Origin: a bacterium
GTDB taxonomy: Bacteria > Myxococcota_A > Polyangia > Nannocystales > Nannocystaceae
Direction of reading: 5' to 3'
NCBI GenBank assembly: GCA_024742475.1
Contig: JANSYI010000008.1
Coordinates: forward strand, 1-64,000
DNA: 64,000 bases
Of the stretch, positions 49,566-58,223 are shown piece by piece. The notes beneath the pieces are model-generated. The model had not been told where the DNA came from, ran no database searches, and saw only the letters and a program-made list of their open reading frames with translations. Within the stretch, counting starts at the first letter, position 1. Each line of letters starts with the position of its first letter. Made by a program: the position numbers and the translations under genes.

Positions 49566-50110
49566 CCCATGTCGCCGGCGCCGGAGCTGCTCGACGACGA
49601 GCTGCTGCTCTCGCCACCGCTGCTCGAGCTGCTCGAGCTGCTCGAGCTGCTCGAGCTGCTCGAGCTGCTGCTGCCCGAATCGGAGCCGCCCGACGTATCA
49701 CCGGTGGTGCCCTCGAACGGCAGCCGGCACTGCCCCTGCGCGTTGCAGGTCGCCTCGGCGTCACAACAGCTCGTGTCGTCGGCGCACCAGTACGCAGCCG
49801 CGTCGGTGGGAACGCACGCGTCGCGGCACAGGTAGTCCTCGGCCGTGGCGTCTTCTCCAAACACGCGCAGCGCCGAGCAGAACTGCGAATCGTCCGAGCA
49901 CGCCGAGCAGCTCAACGACTCGTCGCTTCCTTCGCAGCACACCTCGCTGGGCACGCCCGAGGTCGACGACGACGTGGAGGCCGGCGCCCCGGTCGTGGTG
50001 GTGGGATCGGTGGTCTCGGGCGGGGACGGTGGCGCTCCGTCGGTCTCCGCGGGCGGGCCGTCGTCGTTGCACGCCGCGAGCAGGACCAGCGCGATTGCAA
50101 GCCGGCGCAC
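49562..50110 (-). CDS. Cys-rich lipoprotein with long Ser tract
   Basis: 182 residues from ATG 50110. Signal MRRLAIALVLLAAC with lipobox LAAC, a Pro/Thr/Ser linker, then a compact Cys-rich centre of about 80 residues (VCCEGSDESLSCSACSD, YLCRDACVP, WCADDTSCCDAEATCNAQG). The last 50 residues are nearly all Ser with a few Gly and Asp, encoded by a tandem nine-base repeat. The tail carries no visible sorting signal. Not recognised. It stands just downstream of the short-chain dehydrogenase on the same strand (1 base apart). Confidence 0.72.
   Translation of the reverse strand: MRRLAIALVLLAACNDDGPPAETDGAPPSPPETTDPTTTTGAPASTSSSTSGVPSEVCCEGSDESLSCSACSDDSQFCSALRVFGEDATAEDYLCRDACVPTDAAAYWCADDTSCCDAEATCNAQGQCRLPFEGTTGDTSGGSDSGSSSSSSSSSSSSSSSSSSGGESSSSSSSSSGAGDMG
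49620..49664. repeat. nine-base tandem repeat CTGCTCGAG, five copies
   Basis: Five perfect head-to-tail copies of CTGCTCGAG, which in the minus-strand gene encode runs of three Ser each. The repeat is likely to slip during replication, changing tail length in steps of three residues. Confidence 0.9.
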
Positions 50111-50111
50111 G

Positions 50112-50858
50112 CTACATCACCAATCCACCGTCGACATCGACGGTACGGCCGTTGAAGTAGTCGCACTCGATGATGAACTTCACCGCGAGCCACAGGTCGT
50201 CGGGGTCGCCGATCCGGCCCACCGGGATTGCCGCGACCAGAGCGTCGCGCGCCTTCTGGTTCATGCCGCGGGTCATCGGCGTCTCGACCATGCCGGGCGC
50301 GATGGCGCCAACGCGAATGCCGTACTTCGCGAACTCCCGCGCCCATGTCACGGTGTTGGCAGCCAGCGCCGCTTTGGCGCTGACGTAGTTCGACTGACCG
50401 CGGTTTCCATGCCGCGCCACCGAAGACATGTTCACGATGACGCCGGGCTTGTCGCCCTCTTCGACCATCTTCGCGACCACTTCGCGGACCATGAAGAACG
50501 CCCCGGTGAGGTTGACCCCGATCACCGAGTTCCAGTCTGCGGTCTTGAACTTCTTGATCGCCCCGGTCTCGCGGTCCTTCTTGACGACGAGCTGATCTCG
50601 CAGAATGCCCGCGTTGTTGATCAGGCCGTTGAGCCCGCCCATCGATTGGTGCGCAAAGGCGACGAGCGCCTCGCAGTCGGTTTCGCTGCTCACGTCGCAC
50701 CGCGTGCGGTGGATGCCCTCGGGCAAGGAGGCGAGCCCCTCCTCATCGACGTCGGCTGCGGTCACGCTGGCCCCGGCAGCGGCGAGCTGAGTTGCAAAGT
50801 GGGCTCCCATCCCGCGGGCTGCTCCCGTCACGATGACCTTGAGGCTCGATAGTTCCAT
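50112..50858 (-). CDS. short-chain dehydrogenase/reductase
   Basis: 248 residues from ATG 50858. Classical SDR: VTGAARGMG nucleotide site, LINNAGIL, and Ser with Tyr and Lys in VNMSSVARHG and SNYVSAKAA (YxxxK). It ends RTVDVDGGLVM. It resembles 3-ketoacyl/acetoacetyl reductases and 3-hydroxyacyl dehydrogenases of the FabG type; the true substrate cannot be told. A small charged insertion (KKDRETGAIKKFKTADW) after the NNAG motif is somewhat unusual. It is divergent from the gene at 50953. Confidence 0.85.
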   Translation of the reverse strand: MELSSLKVIVTGAARGMGAHFATQLAAAGASVTAADVDEEGLASLPEGIHRTRCDVSSETDCEALVAFAHQSMGGLNGLINNAGILRDQLVVKKDRETGAIKKFKTADWNSVIGVNLTGAFFMVREVVAKMVEEGDKPGVIVNMSSVARHGNRGQSNYVSAKAALAANTVTWAREFAKYGIRVGAIAPGMVETPMTRGMNQKARDALVAAIPVGRIGDPDDLWLAVKFIIECDYFNGRTVDVDGGLVM

Positions 50859-50952
50859 AATGGGTCCGCGCCTTATAGCAGGTTGCGCGGCGCGCACGGG
50901 TTGTGGATGAGGTGCGCTATACGGAAGCCGCCGGGCGGCATAAATTCCCAAG

Positions 50953-51549
50953 GTGGCCGCAGACTTGATCCCGCTGATGAGGGCAAGCGTGATCCAGGGC
51001 AACCTGGCCGAGGCCGAGCGCCTGGGGCCCGAGGTGGGGGCAGAGATTCGGGCCGGCATCAGCCCGCGCATCGTCGAGGCCGTCGAGCGGGCCAGCAAGC
51101 TCGCCTGGCTGCCCCTGCGCCACGACATCGAACTGTCGGCCAACGTCGCCCAAGTCATGGGACAAGCGCAACGCGTCGAGTGGGCGCGAGCGTCGATGCT
51201 CCGATCGCTGCGCACGCCTCTGCTCGAGCCGCTGTGGAAGGCCGCGTTTCGTGTCTTCGGGATGTCGCCCGGCGCGCTGTTTCGTGCGGTGCCCTCGGGG
51301 TGGAAGGCGGTCTGCCGCAATGTAGGGGCCGTCACCCACACACCGCGACCGGGCGCGGCGCACCTGGTCATCTCCTGCGCGCCCGACGTGTTGCTCGACG
51401 CGGACGACTACCTCGGGGGCATGTGCGGCACCTTCAGCGCCCTGCTCGATATCGCCGAGATCCCCGGCACGGTCGACCTGCAAGACATCGATTCCCGCCG
51501 AGGACGGGTCGTGTACGAAGCGCGGTGGGGTCGCGGCCTCTCGACCTGA
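50953..51549 (+). CDS. hypothetical protein resembling the myxobacterial DUF2378 family
   Basis: 198 residues from GTG 50953. Soluble, mostly helical, with a late strand-helix part (AHLVISCAPDVLLDADDYLG then MCGTFSALLDI). Length and the order of these parts recall DUF2378, a family expanded in myxobacteria and distantly like V4R/haem-NO-binding folds; I cannot be certain. It stands between the divergent dehydrogenase and the GHKL-transglutaminase gene, whose start is 16 bases away, so it may be the first gene of that operon. Confidence 0.55.
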   Translation: MAADLIPLMRASVIQGNLAEAERLGPEVGAEIRAGISPRIVEAVERASKLAWLPLRHDIELSANVAQVMGQAQRVEWARASMLRSLRTPLLEPLWKAAFRVFGMSPGALFRAVPSGWKAVCRNVGAVTHTPRPGAAHLVISCAPDVLLDADDYLGGMCGTFSALLDIAEIPGTVDLQDIDSRRGRVVYEARWGRGLST

Positions 51550-51565
51550 CGGTGCTACACTCGGC

Positions 51566-54511
51566 GTGGTGTCGACGCCTCGCGCGACCGGACTCGGAGG
51601 CTCCCCGCGCTCAGCGGCGTTCCTCGAACGCGCCCGGCAAGAGGCCGACCGATACGGGCCCGACCCGTGGATCTTCGTCCGAGAGCTGCTGCAAAACTCT
51701 CGCGACGCCGGAGCGACCGCAGTCACCTTCGTGGTCGAGGAGGACGACGGCTGGGAGCGGGTCCGATGCGTCGACGACGGAGAGGGCATGTCGTTCGACC
51801 ACGCGCGACGCTACCTGTTCGCGCTCTACGCCTCGAGCAAGGAGACCTCCAGCAACCAGGCCGGCAAGTTTGGCGTCGGCTTCTGGTCGATCCTCCGCTT
51901 CGAGCCGGTGCACATCACGATCCGCTGCTGCACGCGCGCCGGAGAGTCTTGGGGGCTCAGACTCGACGGCTCGCTCGAACACGCGCGCCGCGTCGAGGGC
52001 TTGTCCGAGCCGGGCACCGAGATCCTGCTCGAGCGCCGAGGCGGTGACGGTCGGCTCGAACACCGGGTCTACGACGCCGTCTGGCAGAGCGCGCGATACC
52101 TCCACCGCCGCGACGACGGCCGCGCCGCGCTGCCCATCACCGTCAACGGCCGCCGCGCCAACGCCGAGTTTGCCCTCGAAGCGCCCAGCGCCGCCTTTCG
52201 CCGGGGCTCGGTTCGCGGGGTCGTCGGCCTCGGCCCCGCGCCGCGCGTCGAGCTCTTCTCGCGCGGCCTGAGGGTCCGCGCCGCCGCCTCCCTCGACGAC
52301 CTGGCCGCACCCACGGGTCGTCACACGGCGCGCATGCGCGTCCAGTTTCCCGAGCTCCCCGGAGGCCTCGCCCCCCAAGCGCTGCTCGAGAGCGACGAAC
52401 TCCAGGTCATGCTCAGCCGCTCGGACGCGCGCGACAACCGAGCGCTCAATCGCCTGGTCAAGCTCGCCCAGCGGGAGCTCGAGCGCCTCATCGACCGACA
52501 GCTCGCTCAGGTCCGCCCCCGCTCGCTGCCGCGCCGAGTCTGGGACTTCTTCTCCGACCATCTGCGCGAGTCTCTGCTGCTTCGCACCATCTTGGGCTCG
52601 GTGCTCGGTGCCGCCGTCGCCTTGGTGATCGGGTGGGTCCTGTGGGGTGACGCCGCGAACACGATCACGACGGCGCAGCGACCAACGATCCGCGAGGAGG
52701 TTGGAGCGCCTGCACGGGGCCCCACCATCGCGGGACCGCGCCCCTACAAGGACCTCGCGGCTCGATACCGCGGGCCGCGTGTCGACGTCCTCGAGCCGGC
52801 GTCGGCCGAGCCGATCCGCCTGCGCTACACACCGGCCCGCCAGCGGCTGCACTTCGCCTCACTCGTCTCCTCGTCCCTCGCCGCAGACGGCTCCCCGGTC
52901 ATGGAATCCGAGCTCGACGAGACCTCGCCCTACCCCGGGCTCACCTGCGATCGAAACTGCACCGAGGTCGAGGTCCTCGTGCAAGGCCCCGGCGCCATCC
53001 GCCTTCCTGTCCCCACCGGACACCGCATGGTCTCCCGCTCTCTCAGCGTGCAGGACGAGCCCCAGCCGCTCCGCATGGCGCGCGATGGCCACCCGGTGGT
53101 GCTCCTCGACGACGCGGTGCCGCGCATGGCCACCTATCGCACGGTGGCGGGCCCAGACCCCGCGCCGCGCACTCGACCTCGCGTTCCCCGTGCCCTCCCT
53201 CGCGACCTTCGCACCCTCGCGTCGTCGCTGCGGCCCAAGATGGTCGAGGACCGGGTCGAAGCGCTGCTCGCAGAGGTCCAAGCGCGGGTCCGGTACGACC
53301 GCACCGCCGAGATCTCCGAGCTTCACACCGCCGCGCTCGACACCGGGTTCGTCAAGCGCACCCTCGACATCGGCGCGGGCGACTGCGACGTGCAGAACGG
53401 CCTGCTCGTGGCGCTGCTTCACGCCGCCGACGTCGAATCGCGGCTCGCCGTCGGCTTCATCGGCTCCGACGGCCAGACCTTCCCGTGGCTCCACGCGTGG
53501 GTCGAGTACCGCGACGCCTCCGGGGCCTGGCACATCGCCGACGCCAGCGATGGATCCCCCGACGCGTCACCTCCGCCGCTGCCGCAGAGCCAGGCGGTCA
53601 GGCCGTCCCCGCGCCCGCCCACGTCTCCCAGGCCCCGCCTCGAGCCCGCGTCGGAGCCCGAGACCGTGGTGCCCGCGCCGTCTCCATCGCCGACCGCCGC
53701 CGAGCCTCCCTCGCCGGATCGAGCCGACTCCCTGCTGGGCACCATCGCCCGAGTCGACGCGCGCTACCAGTGGCTCGTACGCGGCGTGCCGGTCGTGCTC
53801 TTCTTGCTCGCGGCGTGGTCGGTGCTCGGCGCCCGCACCTCCCGGGCGGTCAAGCTCGACGACGCGCCCGACCTCTCCCGGCTCCTGCGCGGCGTGCTGC
53901 AGCAACCCGGCGCCTTCGCGCAGATGTCGGCCCTCTTCACGCGGGCGATCGTCCCGTGCATTGGCGGCAAGGCGATCTCGATCAATCGCGCGCGCGAGCT
54001 GGCCGCTTCGGGGCGCCTCTACAGCACCGCGTCGCGGACCCCGCTGGCCCGGCGAGCCCTCGAGGCAAAGGCCGTCGTCCTCGACGTCACCACGCCCGAG
54101 GGCCGCACCGTCGCCGACTCGCTGGGCGCGATCGACCTCGACCGCTGGGCGGGCTGGCTCGACCGAGCCACCCAATCCGCCCTGACCCAAGCGGTCAACC
54201 GCACCCTCGAGCGGCGCGGCGAGGACTGGTCGGTGAGCCTCGCTACCGGCATGCCCTCGGCGGTCACCGTGCTCGACCTCGGCAAGCTCGGCGCCAAGAT
54301 CCCGCAGTGCAGAGGCGCCCGCATCGTGCTGGTCGACCCCGCATCCCCTGGCATCGCGCGGGCCGTCGAGGCCGGTCAGCGAGCGCCTCGCCTCGGGGCA
54401 CTCATGCTGCTCGATCGGCTCGCCGAGCGACTCGACCTCGAGCGGCCCCGGCGTGCGGCCCTCCTCAGCCGTGCGGCCAAGGACGCACTCTCGGAGTCAT
54501 TTCCCGCATGA
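51566..54511 (+). CDS. membrane protein fusing a GHKL ATPase and a transglutaminase-like domain
   Basis: 981 residues from GTG 51566. Residues about 20-320 are a GHKL (HSP90/MutL-type) ATPase: N-box ELLQNSRDAG with Asn44, DDGEGM (71-75), GKFGVGF (100-106). A membrane helix follows (about 340-361). After a beta-rich part, residues about 555-665 are transglutaminase-like: Cys607 in GAGDCDVQNG, His643 in WLHAWVEY, Asp659 in WHIADASDG. A Pro-rich linker leads to a second helix (about 738-756) and a C-terminal domain of about 225 residues. With two helices both ends are probably cytosolic and the transglutaminase part periplasmic. Function unknown. It overlaps the next gene in ATGA. Confidence 0.85.
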   Translation: MVSTPRATGLGGSPRSAAFLERARQEADRYGPDPWIFVRELLQNSRDAGATAVTFVVEEDDGWERVRCVDDGEGMSFDHARRYLFALYASSKETSSNQAGKFGVGFWSILRFEPVHITIRCCTRAGESWGLRLDGSLEHARRVEGLSEPGTEILLERRGGDGRLEHRVYDAVWQSARYLHRRDDGRAALPITVNGRRANAEFALEAPSAAFRRGSVRGVVGLGPAPRVELFSRGLRVRAAASLDDLAAPTGRHTARMRVQFPELPGGLAPQALLESDELQVMLSRSDARDNRALNRLVKLAQRELERLIDRQLAQVRPRSLPRRVWDFFSDHLRESLLLRTILGSVLGAAVALVIGWVLWGDAANTITTAQRPTIREEVGAPARGPTIAGPRPYKDLAARYRGPRVDVLEPASAEPIRLRYTPARQRLHFASLVSSSLAADGSPVMESELDETSPYPGLTCDRNCTEVEVLVQGPGAIRLPVPTGHRMVSRSLSVQDEPQPLRMARDGHPVVLLDDAVPRMATYRTVAGPDPAPRTRPRVPRALPRDLRTLASSLRPKMVEDRVEALLAEVQARVRYDRTAEISELHTAALDTGFVKRTLDIGAGDCDVQNGLLVALLHAADVESRLAVGFIGSDGQTFPWLHAWVEYRDASGAWHIADASDGSPDASPPPLPQSQAVRPSPRPPTSPRPRLEPASEPETVVPAPSPSPTAAEPPSPDRADSLLGTIARVDARYQWLVRGVPVVLFLLAAWSVLGARTSRAVKLDDAPDLSRLLRGVLQQPGAFAQMSALFTRAIVPCIGGKAISINRARELAASGRLYSTASRTPLARRALEAKAVVLDVTTPEGRTVADSLGAIDLDRWAGWLDRATQSALTQAVNRTLERRGEDWSVSLATGMPSAVTVLDLGKLGAKIPQCRGARIVLVDPASPGIARAVEAGQRAPRLGALMLLDRLAERLDLERPRRAALLSRAAKDALSESFPA

Positions 54512-56061
54512 GCGACGCCGTCGATCTGGGCGCGCTGCTGACGATCGATGTCGGCTCCGAGCTCCGCAAGCTCTCGTCAGCGCAGCTGCAGGGGCCCTGG
54601 CAGATCCCCGCCGAGATCGCCCGCCGCGCGATCCGTGGGGGCGCCACCACCGTCCACATTCGCACGCGCCGCGGCGCGGTGGAGGTCGAAGACGACGGGG
54701 CGCCCATCTCCACCACCGTTCTTCGGGCCACGGCCGCGCTGTTGCAGTCGGAGGCCACCAACGAGGTCCGCCACGAGGCGCTCACCTCACTCGAGCACGC
54801 CGGAGGCCTCGCCTTGCTCGCGGTCTGCGGCCTGGCCAAGAAGACCCTACACATCGAGGTCGAGTCGGCCGAGGCGACGCTCGTCCTGCGGGCCAACCAT
54901 CGCCGCTCCACGCTCGAGCGTCGGCCTGCGAGTGGTCGCGCGCGCCGCCGAAACGTGGTGCGCGTCGAGTCACCCGCGCTCGACCGCCGGCAAGTGCAAA
55001 CCTGGTTGCGAAGCGTCGCTCGATTCGACGGCGACCGCATCCACCTCGATGGACACCCGGTGCCCTCGGCGTGGAAGGACACCTTCATCCACGGCCGTCT
55101 CAATCCGCCCACGCCCGGACGCATCGGCCTGCCGCACCAGGGCGAGACCGCTCACGTGTGGCTACTCGAGCACGGCATCATCACCGGGCACCTCACCGTT
55201 CCCGACGCGCCGATCTTCGAAGCCGCGATCGAGATGGGCAGCGAGGCGACCGACCTCAGCGCGGCGCGCCTGCGCGAGGCGACCATGCCCCACATCGCGC
55301 ACATTGTGGCCGGCGCCGTCCAGCTCGCTTGCGCGTTCGGGCCGCGCACCCACAGCCTCGATCCCACACAACGCGCCCGATTCGCGCGTCTGCTGATCAA
55401 CGCCGCGCGGCGCCGCATCGACCTCGAGCGCGTCGTGCAGGTGCCCATCTTCAGGGTCATCGACGGCGAACAACAGCGCCTGGCGAGCCTGCTCGAGCTC
55501 CGGCGCGCCGCCTCCGACGGCAACACGCTGCCCGCGCTGTATCCATCGCAAGACCCCGACGGCTTCGCGCTCGGCGAGCGCCTCACGCTCATCGCCGACG
55601 CCACCGAGCGGACCGGGCTCGCCGAGGTGCTCGGCTCGAGATTTCGACCTCCCAACCCGCGCGAGAGGGGGCGTTCCGCCCGTGCAGCGGTCAAACAATG
55701 GAGTGAAACGCTCGGGCGCGTGGCGTCGCGCGTGCTGCATCCGTTCGGCGCTCGACCCGTCAATCCCAGCTCGGTGACGCCCGAGGAGACTCAGTTCGTC
55801 CAAGCGATGCGCGCGCAGCTGAACGGAGGGCGAGGCGCCGCCACCGACGTCCAGCTGTGCGAGGGGTCCGGACCCGTGCGTACAGGCGGCAAGGGTCGCG
55901 ACATCCTGCTGCTTCCGCGCCACAACGAAGCCGTCCGATCGGCGATGGCGGCCGTCAGCGCAGACCCGTCTTGGGCCTATCCCGCCGCGTTGGCGCTGCT
56001 GCAGGGCGAGGGGTTGCCGTCACTGCGCGGTCGCAACCGCTGGCGCGACGCGTGGAGCTGA
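54508..56061 (+). CDS. degenerate GHKL ATPase-like protein
   Basis: 517 residues from ATG 54508, overlapping the previous gene by 4 bases. The N-terminal 150 residues follow the GHKL layout: EIARRAIRGGATTVHIRTRR stands where the N-box helix should be, and VEVEDDGAPIS where DxGxG lies. The catalytic Asn and the second glycine motif are missing, so ATP use is doubtful. The rest is mainly helical with repeated Arg-rich segments; no known domain. It is soluble. Coupled translation with the GHKL-transglutaminase protein suggests the two form a complex, possibly as active and inactive halves. Confidence 0.7.
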   Translation: MSDAVDLGALLTIDVGSELRKLSSAQLQGPWQIPAEIARRAIRGGATTVHIRTRRGAVEVEDDGAPISTTVLRATAALLQSEATNEVRHEALTSLEHAGGLALLAVCGLAKKTLHIEVESAEATLVLRANHRRSTLERRPASGRARRRNVVRVESPALDRRQVQTWLRSVARFDGDRIHLDGHPVPSAWKDTFIHGRLNPPTPGRIGLPHQGETAHVWLLEHGIITGHLTVPDAPIFEAAIEMGSEATDLSAARLREATMPHIAHIVAGAVQLACAFGPRTHSLDPTQRARFARLLINAARRRIDLERVVQVPIFRVIDGEQQRLASLLELRRAASDGNTLPALYPSQDPDGFALGERLTLIADATERTGLAEVLGSRFRPPNPRERGRSARAAVKQWSETLGRVASRVLHPFGARPVNPSSVTPEETQFVQAMRAQLNGGRGAATDVQLCEGSGPVRTGGKGRDILLLPRHNEAVRSAMAAVSADPSWAYPAALALLQGEGLPSLRGRNRWRDAWS

Positions 56062-56201
56062 CGGACGACCGACCATTCATGGCGCTCCCGCGCCGATCCT
56101 TCACGCGAATCTGCGATTTCGGTGTGCGAAAGGGCAGCCTCGGACGCCTGCCTCACCGCACGAAGCCTGGTACCGTGTGCACCGGTCGAAGCTGGAGATC
56201 C

Positions 56202-58205
56202 ATGCATAACCTCAATCGATTCCTTGGGCTCAAACGCATTCCTTCCGCCCTGACAGGCGCAGCACTCGTCGCCCTGGTCCCCTCGACCGCGCTGGCGATG
56301 GATCCCTTCATCGACAGCAGCGACCTCATGCAGACCGAGGCCGCCAACAGCGGCGCGCCCATGGCCGTTGCAGACATGAACGGCGACGGTCTCGACGACA
56401 TCGTCCACCTGCACCGTACCCGCTACCTCCAGATCGACTACCAGCAGGAGGACGGCACCTTCGTGCTGGGCGACGAGTACGACACCATGCAGGGCGCCTG
56501 GGGCATGTCGGTCGCCGACGTCGACGGCAACGGCTTCAACGACATCTTCATCGGTGACGCGTTCAACCGCAAGGATCTCTACCTCGCCAACGATGACGGC
56601 ACCGGCTACACGGTGCAGGACATCGGCGGCACGGGAATCTTCGTCCAGTGCTCGAGCTTCTCCGACATCAACAACGACGGAGACCTCGACATGTTCATCT
56701 GCGCCGACACGAGCAAGTCGCTCGTCTTCCACGGCGACGGCACCGGCGCGCTGAACCCGACCTACGAGACCCTCGACCCCGTCTCCACGGTGCCCACGGG
56801 CGGAAGTGACGCGAACTCCGGCAACTACGGCAACGTCTGGAGCGACTTCGACCTCGACGGCGACCCAGACCTCTACATCTCCAAGTGCCGCCAGGGCATC
56901 GCCAACCCCGACGATGGTCGCCGGCTCAACTCGCTGTTTCAGAACAACGGTGACGGCACCTACTCCGAGGTCTCCGACTCGGTTGGCCTTCTTCCTCGCG
57001 GACAGACGTGGGCTTCCGACTTCGCCGACATCGACAACGACGGCGACATGGACGCGTTCATCCTCAACCACCTGGACTTCCCCGGTGACGCTCCCAGCGA
57101 CTTGTACGAGAACGATGGCGGGACCTTCACGGCCATCAGCGACGCCGCCGAAGTTCGCACCGCCCTCGATTCCGTCGGCACCGGCATTCAGACCGTGTTC
57201 GCCGACTTCGACAACGACGGGTACATCGACCTCCTCATCTCCTCGGGCGGCAGCGGGGACCACCAGATCCTGTTCAACGACGGCGACGGCACGTTCACCC
57301 AGGACAACGCGGTCCTCCCGACCGGCAACCGCACCATGCAGAGCTTCGCCATCGGCGACCTCAACAACGACGGTTCGGTCGACATCATGGCGGGCTTCGG
57401 TGCTGGCTTCAACCAGTTCACGGGCGCTCCCGACCTGCTCTTCCTCAACCCGGCGACCGACGACAACAACTGGCTGAAGGTCCACCTCACCGGCGTCGAG
57501 AGCAACCGCTCGGCCGTGGGTGCGGTCATCCAGATCACGGGCAGCTGGGGCACGCAAACTCGCGAGATCCGTGCGGGCGAGAGCTACGGCATCAGCCACA
57601 GCCTCATCGAGCATTTCGGCCTCGGCGAAGACGAGACCGTCAGCATGACGATCACCTGGCCCTCGGGCACCGTCGACACCATCGACGAGATCACGGGCAA
57701 CCAAACCGTCAACATCTCCGAGGGGTGCCAGACCGAGTTCTTCATCGACGCGGACGAAGACGGCTTCGGCGACCCCGAAACGGGCGTCACCGGCTGCATC
57801 GCACCCGAGGGCACAATCCTCGACGGCACCGACTGCGACGACGACAACGAGAACAACTTCCCGGGCAATGTGGAGGTCTGTGACGGCGAGGACAACAACT
57901 GCGACGGCGAGGCCGACGAAGGCCTCGACGACTGCGCGGCGGGCAGCAGCTCGGGTGGTGACGACAGCAACAGCGGGACTGGCGGCGAGAGCGACAGCGA
58001 CGGCCCCACGACCGACTCCGAGAGCACCACCGGCCCGGTCGACCCCACGTCCGACTCGGACACCGAAGGCGACACCGACGACAGCGCCGGGCAAGGCGGG
58101 GGCGGCGGAGGTTGTGCTGTCTCCACGCCCAGCACCGACGGCGCGCTCATGCTCCTGTTGCTCGGTTTGGGCGCTCCGCTGGTGCGTCGCCGCAAACGCT
58201 GCTAG
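56202..58205 (+). CDS. FG-GAP/UnbV (ASPIC) surface protein with MYXO-CTERM tail
   Basis: 667 residues from ATG 56202, backed by GGAG nearby. A cleavable signal ends about ALVPSTALA. Then come many FG-GAP/VCBS repeats with calcium loops (VADMNGDGLDDIVHL, DINNDGDLDMFIC, DFDNDGYIDLLIS). An ASPIC/UnbV domain follows (NWLKVHLTGVESNRSAVGA ... EIRAGESYG ... TWPSGTVDTI). Next is a MopE-like metal-binding motif (DCDDDNENNFPG and VCDGEDNNCDGEADEG), a Ser/Asp/Gly linker, and the MYXO-CTERM tail: GGCAVSTPSTDGA, a hydrophobic run and RRRKRC. It is therefore exported and anchored at the surface by the myxobacterial sorting route. Confidence 0.9.
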   Translation: MHNLNRFLGLKRIPSALTGAALVALVPSTALAMDPFIDSSDLMQTEAANSGAPMAVADMNGDGLDDIVHLHRTRYLQIDYQQEDGTFVLGDEYDTMQGAWGMSVADVDGNGFNDIFIGDAFNRKDLYLANDDGTGYTVQDIGGTGIFVQCSSFSDINNDGDLDMFICADTSKSLVFHGDGTGALNPTYETLDPVSTVPTGGSDANSGNYGNVWSDFDLDGDPDLYISKCRQGIANPDDGRRLNSLFQNNGDGTYSEVSDSVGLLPRGQTWASDFADIDNDGDMDAFILNHLDFPGDAPSDLYENDGGTFTAISDAAEVRTALDSVGTGIQTVFADFDNDGYIDLLISSGGSGDHQILFNDGDGTFTQDNAVLPTGNRTMQSFAIGDLNNDGSVDIMAGFGAGFNQFTGAPDLLFLNPATDDNNWLKVHLTGVESNRSAVGAVIQITGSWGTQTREIRAGESYGISHSLIEHFGLGEDETVSMTITWPSGTVDTIDEITGNQTVNISEGCQTEFFIDADEDGFGDPETGVTGCIAPEGTILDGTDCDDDNENNFPGNVEVCDGEDNNCDGEADEGLDDCAAGSSSGGDDSNSGTGGESDSDGPTTDSESTTGPVDPTSDSDTEGDTDDSAGQGGGGGGCAVSTPSTDGALMLLLLGLGAPLVRRRKRC

Positions 58206-58223
58206 CCCCAAAGAGGAAGCCTC

